Program-made: the position numbers and the translations under genes
Assembly (NCBI GenBank): GCA_051861445.1
Contig: JBHYCS010000007.1
Span: 1-64,000, forward strand
Source of the DNA: Parasediminibacterium sp051861445
GTDB taxonomy: Bacteria; Bacteroidota; Bacteroidia; Chitinophagales; Chitinophagaceae
DNA length: 64,000 bases
Direction of reading: 5' to 3'
Notes under the pieces: model-generated
The model's database searches: none
What the model was told of the DNA's origin: nothing
The model's input: only the letters and a program-made list of their open reading frames with translations
In this document: in pieces, positions 49,301 to 57,742 of the stretch
Layout of the letters: the number at the start of each line of letters is the position of its first letter
Position numbering within the stretch: position 1 is the stretch's first letter

Positions 49301-49560
49301 ATGCTCCATTGATTACGTCAAATTCAACTTTTTGGATTGTAGACGGTACTATGTGTAGAATTAACAATGCTGTTTTATCTTACTCTTTACCAAAGCATCT
49401 TGTTACTAAATATAAGTTGCCAACCTTGAGATTTATGCTTACGGGTACAAATCTTTGGACTATCATTAATCCATTAAAATACAAAGATCCTTACACAGGC
49501 AATTTTGCTAGCTATCCAATTTTAAGAACAATCTCCTTCGGCGTAAACGCAAGTTTATAA
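46381..49560 (+). CDS. susC: SusC-family TonB-dependent transporter of the pectin locus
   Basis: A 1059-residue outer-membrane importer with a leader ending LFAQ, a carboxypeptidase-like domain (about 26-100), a TonB-box-like LDDVIVVGYGTKKR, a plug (about 112-245, with LYVVDGIIINPTPW and GAKGVILITTKKG) and a beta-barrel. The insertion of an extra short loop after VDG (NPTPWAQASNPDFFEN) is typical for one SusC subgroup. It is coupled to the SusD gene 18 bp downstream. It should import oligosaccharides produced by the surface lyases and hydrolases of this locus. Confidence 0.95.
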   Translation: MNPKRMPVLLLLFFLGSFTTLFAQEKTITGTVTDKKNGTPLAGVNVKIKNSTRNTVTNNDGKFVLKASSSESILTVTYVGYGVYETKVGTISNFSIELTETNNPLDDVIVVGYGTKKRVNVQGAVSTLKAADVEDLPVANLGSALINRIPGVSVGFSSGKPGSTTDINIRNATTLGAAGTTSQPLYVVDGIIINPTPWAQASNPDFFENLDASQIEDITFLRDASAAIYGAAGAKGVILITTKKGKVGKPKLTYSGYFGNSNEATKTETLSALEHAKLLNIGRDINFRPANEKFSDADLERIAQMPNQNWFDQLWKAGIVNRHTLGVSGGSDKITFFMGGSYYNEKGNYGVNDVNKYSIRGSVTAKITEGLTANMNFSTDLNQEERNTLRASNGETDDLNIRALYLTPKWVPLQINGIPTLWNGPNPPGTWSMLGVLNSGNYDRTRSQGLSFNTSLEYKPAFIPGLTAKVQFGQNNRTSVARQYYPTYTTGNFIRNGQNGLLYSDQLNALTPFLVQQNNNRISEGTTTGSNYQLIGTLSYNKTIKNHTISALVGTDIGEAEGRNIFISKFTQLVGGIDEFWAFSNDVSGIASLTDIFRNPQAIQNAKRSYISRFDYSFKNKYFFEFTGRADASINFKPETRWGFFPTVGLGWKISDENFFRDNIKFINSLKIRATLGVVGEDRVVNKTYVTRFTQTTGYLYGNTMTNGLDPNILPNPEATWEKARTLNIGFDAAVFNNKLTVSGDFYQRYNYDMFVGLSPADVPITAGFLPNIVNFGESISWGSEFAIGYRDNFNKDWGFNADINFAITNSQLLNSLYSPVNFGMYGQEGLNNMIGKDPRKYNGTNYGYIATGILRTQTDVDALLSKNPNYLIDGQKPQVGFMNYQDINGDGRIDDRDITLMYDRTASIVGFGITLGVTYKDFRLQTNINLRIGGKIAYDSEARRAPTNIQNAPSYWSDSWSLENPNGKFPRADAPLITSNSTFWIVDGTMCRINNAVLSYSLPKHLVTKYKLPTLRFMLTGTNLWTIINPLKYKDPYTGNFASYPILRTISFGVNASL

Positions 49561-49578
49561 TTTAAAAATTCATTAATT

Positions 49579-51405
49579 ATGCTTTCACGATATAAAATAT
49601 TAAAAATTGCTTTAGTAGTTTTTTGTATTACTACAGCTATTACCTCTTGTAAAAAAGACTTTTTTGAAATAGCAGATCCAAATGGAATAGAGGATACACA
49701 ACTTTGGGCAGATGCTGGTGCTGTTGAGTTATTTTTAAATAGAACATACGCATTAATTATGCCTCAATGGCCTGTTTTAGGAGGTATACACAATACTTCT
49801 GATGAAATGAACAATGCAAATACAACGTTTTTATACGGACAGTTATTAGAAAATTCGGTAACTGATATTGGAACTGCAAATAGTATTACTGCAAATAGAT
49901 ATGCTGATATCAGAAGATGTAATGTAGCACTTGAAAATATAAATAACAGTTCGAGCATACCACAAGCGGATAAAAATGTTTTAAAGGGACAGTTCTTCTT
50001 CTTGAGGGCATACAGTTATTTTAGACTTGTACGTTTATATGGTGGTGTTCCATTAATTCTTAAATCACAGCAATTAGGAGATGCTGATATAGAGGTGCCA
50101 AGGGCTAAAACAAGTGAATGTATTGCCGCTATTGTTGCTGATTTAGATTCATCAGCTAAGTTATTACCACCATTATGGACTGGAAATAATATCGGTAAAG
50201 TAACTTCTGGTGCTGCTTTAGCAGTAAAAGGTAAAGTATTATTGTATTGGGCAAGTCCACAATTTAATATTAATAATGATATTAATAGGTGGAATGCAGC
50301 TTACCAAGCCAATAAAGCAGCTTACGATACATGTGTGGCTCAAGGATACATTTTGTTACCTAGTTATGCAAACATTTTTCTTACCGAAGATCATAGAGAA
50401 ATTCTATTGGTTAGAAAATATACTGCAACAAGAGATTTAGGTCATAATATTGAAAATGTAGCAAGACCATTTTCTGAATCAACATCTGGAAGCGGTTCAT
50501 ATCAACCTACATGGAATTTGGTACAAGCTTACACTATGAGAAATGGATTGCCTATAACTAATTCTTCTTCAGGGTATAATGCTACACAGTTTTGGTTAGA
50601 TAGAGACCCTCGTTTTGATGCTACAATTGCTTATAACGGTGTAGTTTGGCCATTGAGTGGTAAGACTACAAGAAAGCAGTGGATGTATACTGGTGTTTTA
50701 GATGAATCTGCTGGTTCAATTGTAACGGGTTTTTATTGTCGTCGCTTCTGTAATCCTACGCTTACACCTGCCCAAGCAATTTATAATTCAAATAGTGGTG
50801 GAGGTAATGGTATGGATTGGATTGAAATGCGTTTTGCAGAAGTAATCCTAAACTTAGCAGAATGTGCCAATGAAATTGGAAACTTAAATGAATCTAAAAA
50901 CTTAGTTCGTTTAATCCGTCAAAGAGCTGGAATTATTCAAGGTACAGCCAACTTTGGATTAGATGTAGCAACAGATATAGTATCAATGAGGGCGTTAATT
51001 TTACGTGAAAGACAAGTTGAATTTGCTTTGGAAGGTATGCGTAATTTCGATTTAAGAAGAACAAGAAATTTACAATTAATTACTACACGTTTAGCATATA
51101 GAATTGCTCCAAGGGCACCTTTTTATGCAGGTACAACCAGAACAGGAGCATTACCAACTGATATATTTTTAGATAGACCAGACGCGTTTGGTGTAAGACC
51201 AAGAGATACAGCTAACTTGAATAACTTATCCACTTATACTAGAATGTTCAATGTGCCTGTTATTCCAACATCTATAGAGGGTTCAAACGTAATTACGTTG
51301 CCAGATAGATATTATGCATATCCACTACCGAATCAATTCACAAATATCCCTGTAATTCAACAGACGATAGGATGGGCAGGTGGAACATTTAATCCTTTTG
51401 AATAA
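49579..51405 (+). CDS. susD: SusD/RagB-family lipoprotein of the pectin locus
   Basis: A 608-residue outer-membrane lipoprotein (lipobox Cys24) that forms the lid of the adjacent SusC pore. SusD features are present: GQFFFLRAYSYFRLVRLYGGVPLI, PRAKTSECIAAIVADLDSSAKLLP, IEMRFAEVILNLAECANEIG and the C-terminal LRERQVEFALEGMRNFDLRR. At 608 residues it is longer than the SusD of the first operon, which fits a large or branched ligand, although size alone does not prove that. Confidence 0.95.
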   Translation: MLSRYKILKIALVVFCITTAITSCKKDFFEIADPNGIEDTQLWADAGAVELFLNRTYALIMPQWPVLGGIHNTSDEMNNANTTFLYGQLLENSVTDIGTANSITANRYADIRRCNVALENINNSSSIPQADKNVLKGQFFFLRAYSYFRLVRLYGGVPLILKSQQLGDADIEVPRAKTSECIAAIVADLDSSAKLLPPLWTGNNIGKVTSGAALAVKGKVLLYWASPQFNINNDINRWNAAYQANKAAYDTCVAQGYILLPSYANIFLTEDHREILLVRKYTATRDLGHNIENVARPFSESTSGSGSYQPTWNLVQAYTMRNGLPITNSSSGYNATQFWLDRDPRFDATIAYNGVVWPLSGKTTRKQWMYTGVLDESAGSIVTGFYCRRFCNPTLTPAQAIYNSNSGGGNGMDWIEMRFAEVILNLAECANEIGNLNESKNLVRLIRQRAGIIQGTANFGLDVATDIVSMRALILRERQVEFALEGMRNFDLRRTRNLQLITTRLAYRIAPRAPFYAGTTRTGALPTDIFLDRPDAFGVRPRDTANLNNLSTYTRMFNVPVIPTSIEGSNVITLPDRYYAYPLPNQFTNIPVIQQTIGWAGGTFNPFE

Positions 51406-51426
51406 ATTTTTAATAAAATATTTTAT

Positions 51427-52389
51427 ATGAAACTAACATCTTTTTTTATAATAATTTGCTTAAGCTTTTCTTTTCTTTCATGTAAAAAGGGAGTTGATCC
51501 TGTAGATGGTAGCAAAGCAAATATTGAATTACGAGGTACGGCAAAAGGTTTTATAACTGGTAATGTAACTGTTAATCCAAACGATAGTATCTTCTTCGAT
51601 TTTACAGTAACATCACAAGAGGATATGGGTTTTGTAAGTGTACAGAAAAATCCAGTAAACCAAACAGCATTTATTAGACGAGATACGTTAAACGCAAGTA
51701 ATAAAAATTCATATACTGCAGTTATGCGTTTTAGAGCCGATAGTGCCAATGGGTCTTATGTTTACAGAATTGCAGCACATACCAATAAAGGGGTATATAT
51801 CGGTCATAGAGATATTGTAATTACTATTGAGCCTGATTATTATAATTACACCAATCGTTTTTTATATGCTCCTGACACTACTGGAAAAAATAATAAATGC
51901 TACATTTCTGTTACTGATGGTGCAAAAACATTTAGTTACAATGAAGGTATCGCTGCATCTAGTACTATTGACTTTGGTTATTTTTATGATACTGCAAAAA
52001 CCTTGGTCAATACAACTTTAGTTACAAATGGGCATACCATTTACGCTTTGTCTAGTAATCAGTTTCCTTCGTATGATATTAGTAGTTGGACAAAAAATGC
52101 AACTATATTTAAAAGGTTAAGTTCAGGAGCTCCCAACCCAACTTTTGCAAATGCTTTAAGTGCTGGTACTTTAAAAACAGCTGGTATGTTACAGTTGTCA
52201 TCTGGTACAACAAACCGTGTAAATATGCTAAATTCAAATTCTCCTATCAATGCTACTGTTTATTTTAGAACTGCTTCTGGTAAGGTTGGAATGTTATTTG
52301 TCAACTTTGCAACTGTTGCTACGAATGCCTCCGGTGGTATAGATACAAAGCAGACTTTTATTAACATTGATGTAAAAATTGAAAAGTAA
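51427..52389 (+). CDS. Surface glycan-binding-like lipoprotein
   Basis: A 320-residue lipoprotein (Cys19). An N-terminal Ig-like domain (about 30-135, ending ITIEPD) is followed by a beta-rich C-terminal domain (about 140-320). No catalytic motif is visible. The position right after SusD is where Bacteroidota loci encode surface glycan-binding proteins, which have little sequence conservation. I infer a substrate-capture role. I do not recognise a named domain with confidence. Confidence 0.55.
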   Translation: MKLTSFFIIICLSFSFLSCKKGVDPVDGSKANIELRGTAKGFITGNVTVNPNDSIFFDFTVTSQEDMGFVSVQKNPVNQTAFIRRDTLNASNKNSYTAVMRFRADSANGSYVYRIAAHTNKGVYIGHRDIVITIEPDYYNYTNRFLYAPDTTGKNNKCYISVTDGAKTFSYNEGIAASSTIDFGYFYDTAKTLVNTTLVTNGHTIYALSSNQFPSYDISSWTKNATIFKRLSSGAPNPTFANALSAGTLKTAGMLQLSSGTTNRVNMLNSNSPINATVYFRTASGKVGMLFVNFATVATNASGGIDTKQTFINIDVKIEK

Positions 52390-52451
52390 ATATTCACAAA
52401 CCCTTGCCATAAAACAACATCCTAATTTAAATTAACTACTAGATAAATCAA

Positions 52452-54104
52452 ATGAAAGCAAGAAACATTTTAAAGTTGTCAATTTTATGGCTAGGGTTCT
52501 TTTTCTCTGCAAATGCTCAATATCCATCTATTCCTCCTGATGTTCAGCGTTGGAGCGATTCTTTAATGAAAGCAGCTACTAAACATTCAGATTCTGCTTG
52601 GGCTATTGCTTATCCAATAGTTAAAGAAGAGGCTAAAAAAGGTCGTCCATACATTCCTTGGGCTGCTCGTCCTTACGATTTACCTCAAGCCGAAATTCCT
52701 GCTTTTCCAGGTGCTGAAGGTGGTGGTAAATTTAGCTTTGGTGGTCGTGGTGGCAAAGTACTTGCTGTTACCAATTTAAACGATAATGGAGTAGGTAGTT
52801 TACGTTGGGCTTGTGAGCAAGGTGGTGCAAGAATTGTAGTGTTTAATGTTGCTGGAATTATACGAATTAATTCTCCATTAATTATACGAGCTCCTTACAT
52901 AACCATTGCAGGTCAAACAGCTCCTGGTGATGGTGTTTGTGTAGCTGGTGAAAGTGTATGGATTAATACACATGATGTAATTATTCGTTACATGCGTTTT
53001 CGTAGAGGAGAAACCAATGTGGGTAGAAGAGATGATGCCATTGGTGGCAATCCTGTTGGAAACATCATGATAGACCATGTTTCAGCAAGTTGGGGTTTGG
53101 ATGAAAATATGAGTATGTATCGTCACATGTATAATGATAGCACTCCAAATTTAAAAGCAGAAGAAAAATTAGGTACTGTAAATATTACCATTCAAAACTC
53201 TATTTTTTCTGAAGCACTCGATACTTGGAATCATGCATTTGGTAGTACACTAGGTGGAGAAAATTGTGCCTTTGTAAGAAACCTTTGGGCAAACAATGCT
53301 GGAAGAAATCCTTCTATTGGTTGGAATGGGATTTTCAATTTTGCCAATAATGTGGTGTTTAATTGGGTGCATCGTTCAACTGATGGTGGCGATTATACAG
53401 CCATGTACAATATCATCAATAACTATTACAAACCTGGGCCAGCAACACCTGTTGGTAAGCCTATTTCTTATAGAATTTTAAAACCAGAAAGTGGTAGAAG
53501 CAAATTAGGTTACAAAGTATATGGTAGGGCTTATGTAGAAGGAAATATCGTTGAAGGAAATGCTCGTGTTACCAAAGATAATTGGGATGGTGGAGTGCAA
53601 GTTGAAGAAGAAGATAATGCAGGCATATATAAAGATGCAATGAAGTGGAGTAAGCCTTTGCCAATGCCTCCATTTACCTTGTTGCCAACATTACAAGCTA
53701 AAGATTATGTCTTGAACAATGCTGGTGCTACCTTACCAAAACGTGATGCTGTTGATGCAAGAATAGTGAAGCAAGTAGCAACTGGAAAAATTGATTTTGA
53801 TCCCAATGTAAAATTGCCCGAAACACAATTTAAACATCGTCGTTTACCAATTGATTCATACAAGCAAGGCATTATCACAGATCCTGCACAAGTAGGTGGT
53901 TATCCCGATTATAAAGGAACACCATACAAAGATTCTGATAATGACGGAATGCCTGATACATACGAAATTGCAAACAAATTAAATCCTAAGGATGCAAGTG
54001 ATGCAGCAAGAATTACCAAGAGTGGTTACAGCAATATTGAGTTGTATTTGAATAGTGTGGTGGATGTAAAAAATGTAGTGCCAATTATTGCTGCAAAAAA
54101 ATAG
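52452..54104 (+). CDS. Pectate lyase, polysaccharide lyase family 1 (second copy)
   Basis: A 550-residue secreted lyase with signal peptide (ending ANAQ) and an N-terminal extension of about 65 residues not present in the first PL1. The beta-helix starts FPGAEGGGKFSFGGRGGKV and holds YITIAGQTAPGDGV, IMIDHVSASWGLDENMS and FVRNLWANNAGRNPSIGW. The C-terminus has a calcium-binding DSDNDGMPDTYEIANKLNP segment. It closes the SusC-SusD-lipoprotein-PL1 transcript, which ends at a strong terminator just downstream. Together with the first PL1 it gives the locus two backbone lyases. Confidence 0.9.
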   Translation: MKARNILKLSILWLGFFFSANAQYPSIPPDVQRWSDSLMKAATKHSDSAWAIAYPIVKEEAKKGRPYIPWAARPYDLPQAEIPAFPGAEGGGKFSFGGRGGKVLAVTNLNDNGVGSLRWACEQGGARIVVFNVAGIIRINSPLIIRAPYITIAGQTAPGDGVCVAGESVWINTHDVIIRYMRFRRGETNVGRRDDAIGGNPVGNIMIDHVSASWGLDENMSMYRHMYNDSTPNLKAEEKLGTVNITIQNSIFSEALDTWNHAFGSTLGGENCAFVRNLWANNAGRNPSIGWNGIFNFANNVVFNWVHRSTDGGDYTAMYNIINNYYKPGPATPVGKPISYRILKPESGRSKLGYKVYGRAYVEGNIVEGNARVTKDNWDGGVQVEEEDNAGIYKDAMKWSKPLPMPPFTLLPTLQAKDYVLNNAGATLPKRDAVDARIVKQVATGKIDFDPNVKLPETQFKHRRLPIDSYKQGIITDPAQVGGYPDYKGTPYKDSDNDGMPDTYEIANKLNPKDASDAARITKSGYSNIELYLNSVVDVKNVVPIIAAKK

Positions 54105-54108
54105 TTTT

Positions 54109-54153
54109 CAGCTACCAATCCTCTCCAAAGAAGAAGATTGGTAGCTGTTTTTT
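54109..54153 (+). terminator. Intrinsic terminator after the second PL1
   Basis: CAGCTACCAATC pairs perfectly (12 bp) with GATTGGTAGCTG around a 15-base loop and is followed by six T. It lies 5 bp after the stop codon. Confidence 0.93.
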
Positions 54154-54195
54154 ATTGAACATATTTTTAATAGAAGAAGCTTCATACACAAAAAA

Positions 54196-54236
54196 TCTTC
54201 GTGAAACTTTGTGCCCTTTGTGTCTTTGTGGTTAAA
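54196..54236 (+). repeat. Junction repeat family C, copy 1
   Basis: CTTCGTGAAACTTTGTG followed by CCCTTTGTGTCTTTGTGGTT. It forms the left half of a composite element with an inverted family B copy immediately to the right. Confidence 0.75.
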
Positions 54237-54335
54237 AAAAACTCAGTAAAGCACAGAACCTTGAAGAGTGTCCTTCGAATACGCTCAGGATAATCTTAAA
54301 CGTAAGTTCAATCAAATTACAAAAGCTCGTTACCC
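54233..54335 (-). repeat. Junction repeat family B, copy 1 (inverted)
   Basis: Read on the minus strand: GTAACGAGCTTTTG, ATTGAACTTACGTT, then TATCCTGAGCGTATTCGAAGGACACTCTT and a tail ending in a T run. It aligns along most of its length with family B copy 3 at 63757-63860. It ends about 45 bp before the next start codon. Confidence 0.75.
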
Positions 54336-54380
54336 TAAACTTAAAAACGATAACTTAGAGGATATAAAAAAAATATACGA

Positions 54381-57300
54381 ATGATAAAGAGAACAATATA
54401 TCAGCTTTTATTTTTTTGTTTCTCTCTTATATATTGTTCAACACAAGCCCAGAAGCCAGCCAAACCCATTCCACCTTTAGAATTCTCAAAAGGAAAACTT
54501 ACCTACACTGCCGATTCTTTAGGCAACAGAATTCCAGATTTTTCTTATTGTGGTTACAAAGCATCAGAACAACTTATTCCAAATGTTGCTATTAAAATTG
54601 TTGTGCCTTTTATAAAAGGAGATGCAACCAAACAAATTCAATTAGCAATCAATTATGTTGCTACATTACCAATTGATGCCAATGGTTTTAGAGGAACAGT
54701 ATTGTTGCAAAAAGGTATTTATGAAGTATTCGGACAATTAAAAATTACCGCAAGTGGTATTGTATTAAGAGGTAGCGGTATTAATGAAACTACTTTGTTG
54801 GGTGCTGGTACAGACAGACAAACCTTGATTCGTATTCATGGAAAAAATAACCAACAAAAATCTGAAGAAATAAAAATTACAGACGCTTATGTACCAGTAA
54901 ATGCAATGCAGTTTTCTGTTGCAGATGCAAGTAAGTTAAAGGTTGGAGATAAAATAATTATTCGTAGGCCAAGCACTAAAGAATGGATTAGTGAATTAGG
55001 TACAAATCATTTTGGTGGTGGCATTACATCATTAGGTTGGAAGCCTGGAGAACAAGATATTTTTTTTGATAGAATTATTACTGACGTAAGTGGACTTACA
55101 GCTAAAATTGATGCTCCATTAACCACAGCATTAGATGCTAAGTTTGGAGGTGGATCTATTTCAACCTATCAATGGATGGATAGAATTGAAAATATTGGAA
55201 TTGAAAATATGTTGCTGAAAAGCTCTTATGATAAAAACAATCCTAAAGATGAAGCCCATCGTTGGATGGCAATTACCATAGAAAATGCAGCAGATGTTTG
55301 GGCAAGACAATTAAACTTTCAACATTTTGCTGGTAGTGCAGTGTATATTGATGCATCTGTTAAAAGAGTTACTGTTGAAGATTGTATATCTATACAACCC
55401 ATTTCTGAAATTGGCGGACAAAGACGCTATACTTTCTTTACAGCTGGTCAGCAAACTTTGTTTCAACGTTGTTATGCTGAAAACGGTTATCATGATTTTG
55501 CAACTGGTTACTGTGCCGCTGGTCCTAATGCTTTTGTTCAGTGTGAATCAATTTTGCCATATAACTTTAGTGGTGCAATTGATAGTTGGAGTAGTGGTGT
55601 TTTGTTTGATGTTGTGAATATTGATGGCAATGCAATCAGATTTGGAAATAGAGGACAAGATGCACAAGGTGCAGGTTGGTGTGCTGCTAATAGTTTGTTG
55701 TGGAATTGTACAGCAGCAAGAATTGATTGTTATCAACCGCCTACAGCACAAAATTGGAGCTTTGGAAGTTGGGCACAATTTGCAGGAAATGGAAGTTGGT
55801 GGAGTAGTAACGATGCCATGAATCCTAGAAGTTTGTTTTATACACAACTCAAAGAGAGGCTGAATAAAAATGTAGATGCACAAGCACAAATATTTGCTGT
55901 TCCTACAGAAGCAAGCAGCAGTCCTTCTATTGAAGTTGCTATACGATTAACCAAAGAAGCTGCGAAGCCAAGAATGCAACTAAAGGAATGGATAGAATTG
56001 GCAAATAAAAGAAATGCTATTTCAACCTCTTTTGAAAGAGGATTAAAAACTACTCTAGATTTAAGTATTCCACCTAAAGAGCAATTGATTGCAACACCTG
56101 CTATGAAATTACAAAATGGTGTGTTGGTTCGTGGTAATCAAATCCTTATTGGAAGAAGGCAAGGAGTGCCATGGTGGAGTGGTGGTGTAAAAGAAAGCGA
56201 TATTAAAAAAACTCAATTAGCCATTACAAGATTTGTACCTGGAAGAGTTGGTTATGGATTAACAGATGATTTAGATGAAGTAACCACCATCATGCAACAA
56301 CGCAATATCATTGGCTTAGAGCAGAACTATGGTTTGTGGTACGATAGAAGAAGAGATGATCATGAACGTATTAGAAGAATGGATGGTGAAGTATGGCCTC
56401 CATTTTACGAATTACCATTTGCAAGAAGTGGCAAAGAAACGGCATGGGATGGCCTCAGTAAATATGATTTAACCAAATATAATTCTTGGTATTGGAGCCG
56501 ACTGAAACAATTTGCAAACTTAGCAGATGAAAAAGGTTTGCTGCTAGTACATCAAAACTATTTTCAACACAATATCATTGAAGCTGGAGCTCATTATACA
56601 GATTTTCCTTGGCGTACAGCTAATAACATCAACAATACTGGCTTTCCTGAACCTGTGCCTTATGCTGGTGATAAAAGAATATTCATGGCAGAACAGTTTT
56701 ATGATATTAGTAATCCTGTTCGTAAAGAGTTACACAGAAAATACATTCGTCAATGTTTGAATAATTTTAAAGACAACAATAGTGTTATACAATTAATAGG
56801 TGAGGAATTTACTGGTCCATTACACTTTGTTCAATTTTGGTTAGATGTAATTCAAGAGTGGGAAAAAGAAACAGGAAAATCACAAATAATTGGGTTGAGT
56901 ACAACGAAAGATGTACAAGATGCAATCTTACAAAACCCTGTTTACAATAAATTGATTGATGTAATTGATATACGTTATTGGTATTATCAAGCAGATGGTA
57001 CAACGTATGAACCTAAAGGTGGACAAAACCTTGCTCCTCGTCAGCATGCAAGATTATTAAAGCCCAAGAAAACAAGCTTTGAAAAAGTGTACAAAGCAGT
57101 GAGTGAGTACAAAATAAAGTATCCAAATAAAGCTGTTATTTATAGTGGCGATAGTTGGGATGCTTATGCTTGGGCTGTGTTAATAGCTGGTGGTTCTTTG
57201 CCTGCTATTCCTGCTGAAACAGATAAAAGTTTTTTGGCTACAGTTGCTACTGCAAAACCTGCAAAAGCAATTGGCATTTATGTGTTGAGTAATGATAAAA

Positions 57301-57491
57301 ATATTATTGCCTATGCAGATAGTTCAACTCTTGTAACGCTTGATTTATCTGAAATGAAAGGAAGTTTTAAAGTAAAATATTTAAGCAATAAAGACGGAAA
57401 ACTATTGCAAGAAGAAACAATTGTTGAAGGAGGCAAACAAGTGAAATTGAATGTACCTGCAAGAGCAAATATTGTGTGGTTGAGTAAGTAA
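54381..57491 (+). CDS. Beta-helix plus TIM-barrel-like fusion protein of the pectin locus
   Basis: A 1036-residue secreted protein (leader ends TQAQ). Residues about 60-480 look like a pectate-lyase-type right-handed beta-helix (GTVLLQKGIYEVFGQLKI, IVLRGSGINETTLLG, RVTVEDCISIQP, FQRCYAENGYHDF, NSLLWNCTAARIDCYQP). After a linker, about 580-960 look like a GH-A-type barrel (RFVPGRVGYGLTDDLDEV, GLEQNYGLWYDRRRDDHERI, LLVHQNYFQHNIIEAG, LIGEEFTGPLHFVQFWLDV, LIDVIDIRYWYY). A small C-terminal beta domain follows. It resembles DUF4955/DUF6298 proteins as I recall them. The activity is unknown. A two-activity enzyme on one pectin fragment is a reasonable hypothesis. Confidence 0.6.
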   Translation: MIKRTIYQLLFFCFSLIYCSTQAQKPAKPIPPLEFSKGKLTYTADSLGNRIPDFSYCGYKASEQLIPNVAIKIVVPFIKGDATKQIQLAINYVATLPIDANGFRGTVLLQKGIYEVFGQLKITASGIVLRGSGINETTLLGAGTDRQTLIRIHGKNNQQKSEEIKITDAYVPVNAMQFSVADASKLKVGDKIIIRRPSTKEWISELGTNHFGGGITSLGWKPGEQDIFFDRIITDVSGLTAKIDAPLTTALDAKFGGGSISTYQWMDRIENIGIENMLLKSSYDKNNPKDEAHRWMAITIENAADVWARQLNFQHFAGSAVYIDASVKRVTVEDCISIQPISEIGGQRRYTFFTAGQQTLFQRCYAENGYHDFATGYCAAGPNAFVQCESILPYNFSGAIDSWSSGVLFDVVNIDGNAIRFGNRGQDAQGAGWCAANSLLWNCTAARIDCYQPPTAQNWSFGSWAQFAGNGSWWSSNDAMNPRSLFYTQLKERLNKNVDAQAQIFAVPTEASSSPSIEVAIRLTKEAAKPRMQLKEWIELANKRNAISTSFERGLKTTLDLSIPPKEQLIATPAMKLQNGVLVRGNQILIGRRQGVPWWSGGVKESDIKKTQLAITRFVPGRVGYGLTDDLDEVTTIMQQRNIIGLEQNYGLWYDRRRDDHERIRRMDGEVWPPFYELPFARSGKETAWDGLSKYDLTKYNSWYWSRLKQFANLADEKGLLLVHQNYFQHNIIEAGAHYTDFPWRTANNINNTGFPEPVPYAGDKRIFMAEQFYDISNPVRKELHRKYIRQCLNNFKDNNSVIQLIGEEFTGPLHFVQFWLDVIQEWEKETGKSQIIGLSTTKDVQDAILQNPVYNKLIDVIDIRYWYYQADGTTYEPKGGQNLAPRQHARLLKPKKTSFEKVYKAVSEYKIKYPNKAVIYSGDSWDAYAWAVLIAGGSLPAIPAETDKSFLATVATAKPAKAIGIYVLSNDKNIIAYADSSTLVTLDLSEMKGSFKVKYLSNKDGKLLQEETIVEGGKQVKLNVPARANIVWLSK

Positions 57492-57497
57492 TTTTTT

Positions 57498-57580
57498 GCA
57501 CACAGATATCACAGATGAACACGGATTTTTTTTGTTTATTTAATTTTCTGTGATAATCCGTGTAAATCTGTGAGGGCAAA
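57498..57580. repeat. Junction repeat family D, copy 1 (long hairpin)
   Basis: CACAGATGAACACGGATT (57510-57527) pairs with AATCCGTGTAAATCTGTG (57555-57572), 16 of 18 positions, around a 27-base loop. Further CACAGAT units flank the arms. It lies 18 bp after a stop codon and could act as a transcript 3' end. Confidence 0.75.
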
Positions 57581-57592
57581 ATGACTAAAAAT

Positions 57593-57634
57593 TCTTTGTG
57601 AAACTTTGTGTTCTTAGTGCCTTTGTGGTTCAAA
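57593..57634 (+). repeat. Junction repeat family C, copy 2
   Basis: CTTTGTGAAACTTTGTG followed by TTCTTAGTGCCTTTGTGGTT. It is followed directly by an inverted family A copy, the same composite arrangement as at 54196-54335. Confidence 0.8.
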
Positions 57635-57650
57635 GAAATACGCTTCAATA

Positions 57651-57725
57651 AAAGTTGGTTAAAGAACCGAACGTACAAGTGTGCGACGCAACGAAGATGC
57701 CATGAAATACAAAAGTTGGTAACAT
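57651..57725 (-). repeat. Junction repeat family A, copy 6 (inverted)
   Basis: On the minus strand: ATGTTACCAACT, core TTGCGTCGCACACTTGTACG (one substitution) 34 bases later, then a GTTCTTTA-type tail shared with family B. It ends 17 bp before the GH140 start codon. Confidence 0.8.
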
Positions 57726-57742
57726 AAAAATAAAAAGATAAA

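Noticed and set aside
29281..54104. Type IX secretion of the PL1 lyases
   Set aside because: Both end in a calcium-binding DxDxDG-type segment, but I see no type IX C-terminal sorting domain.
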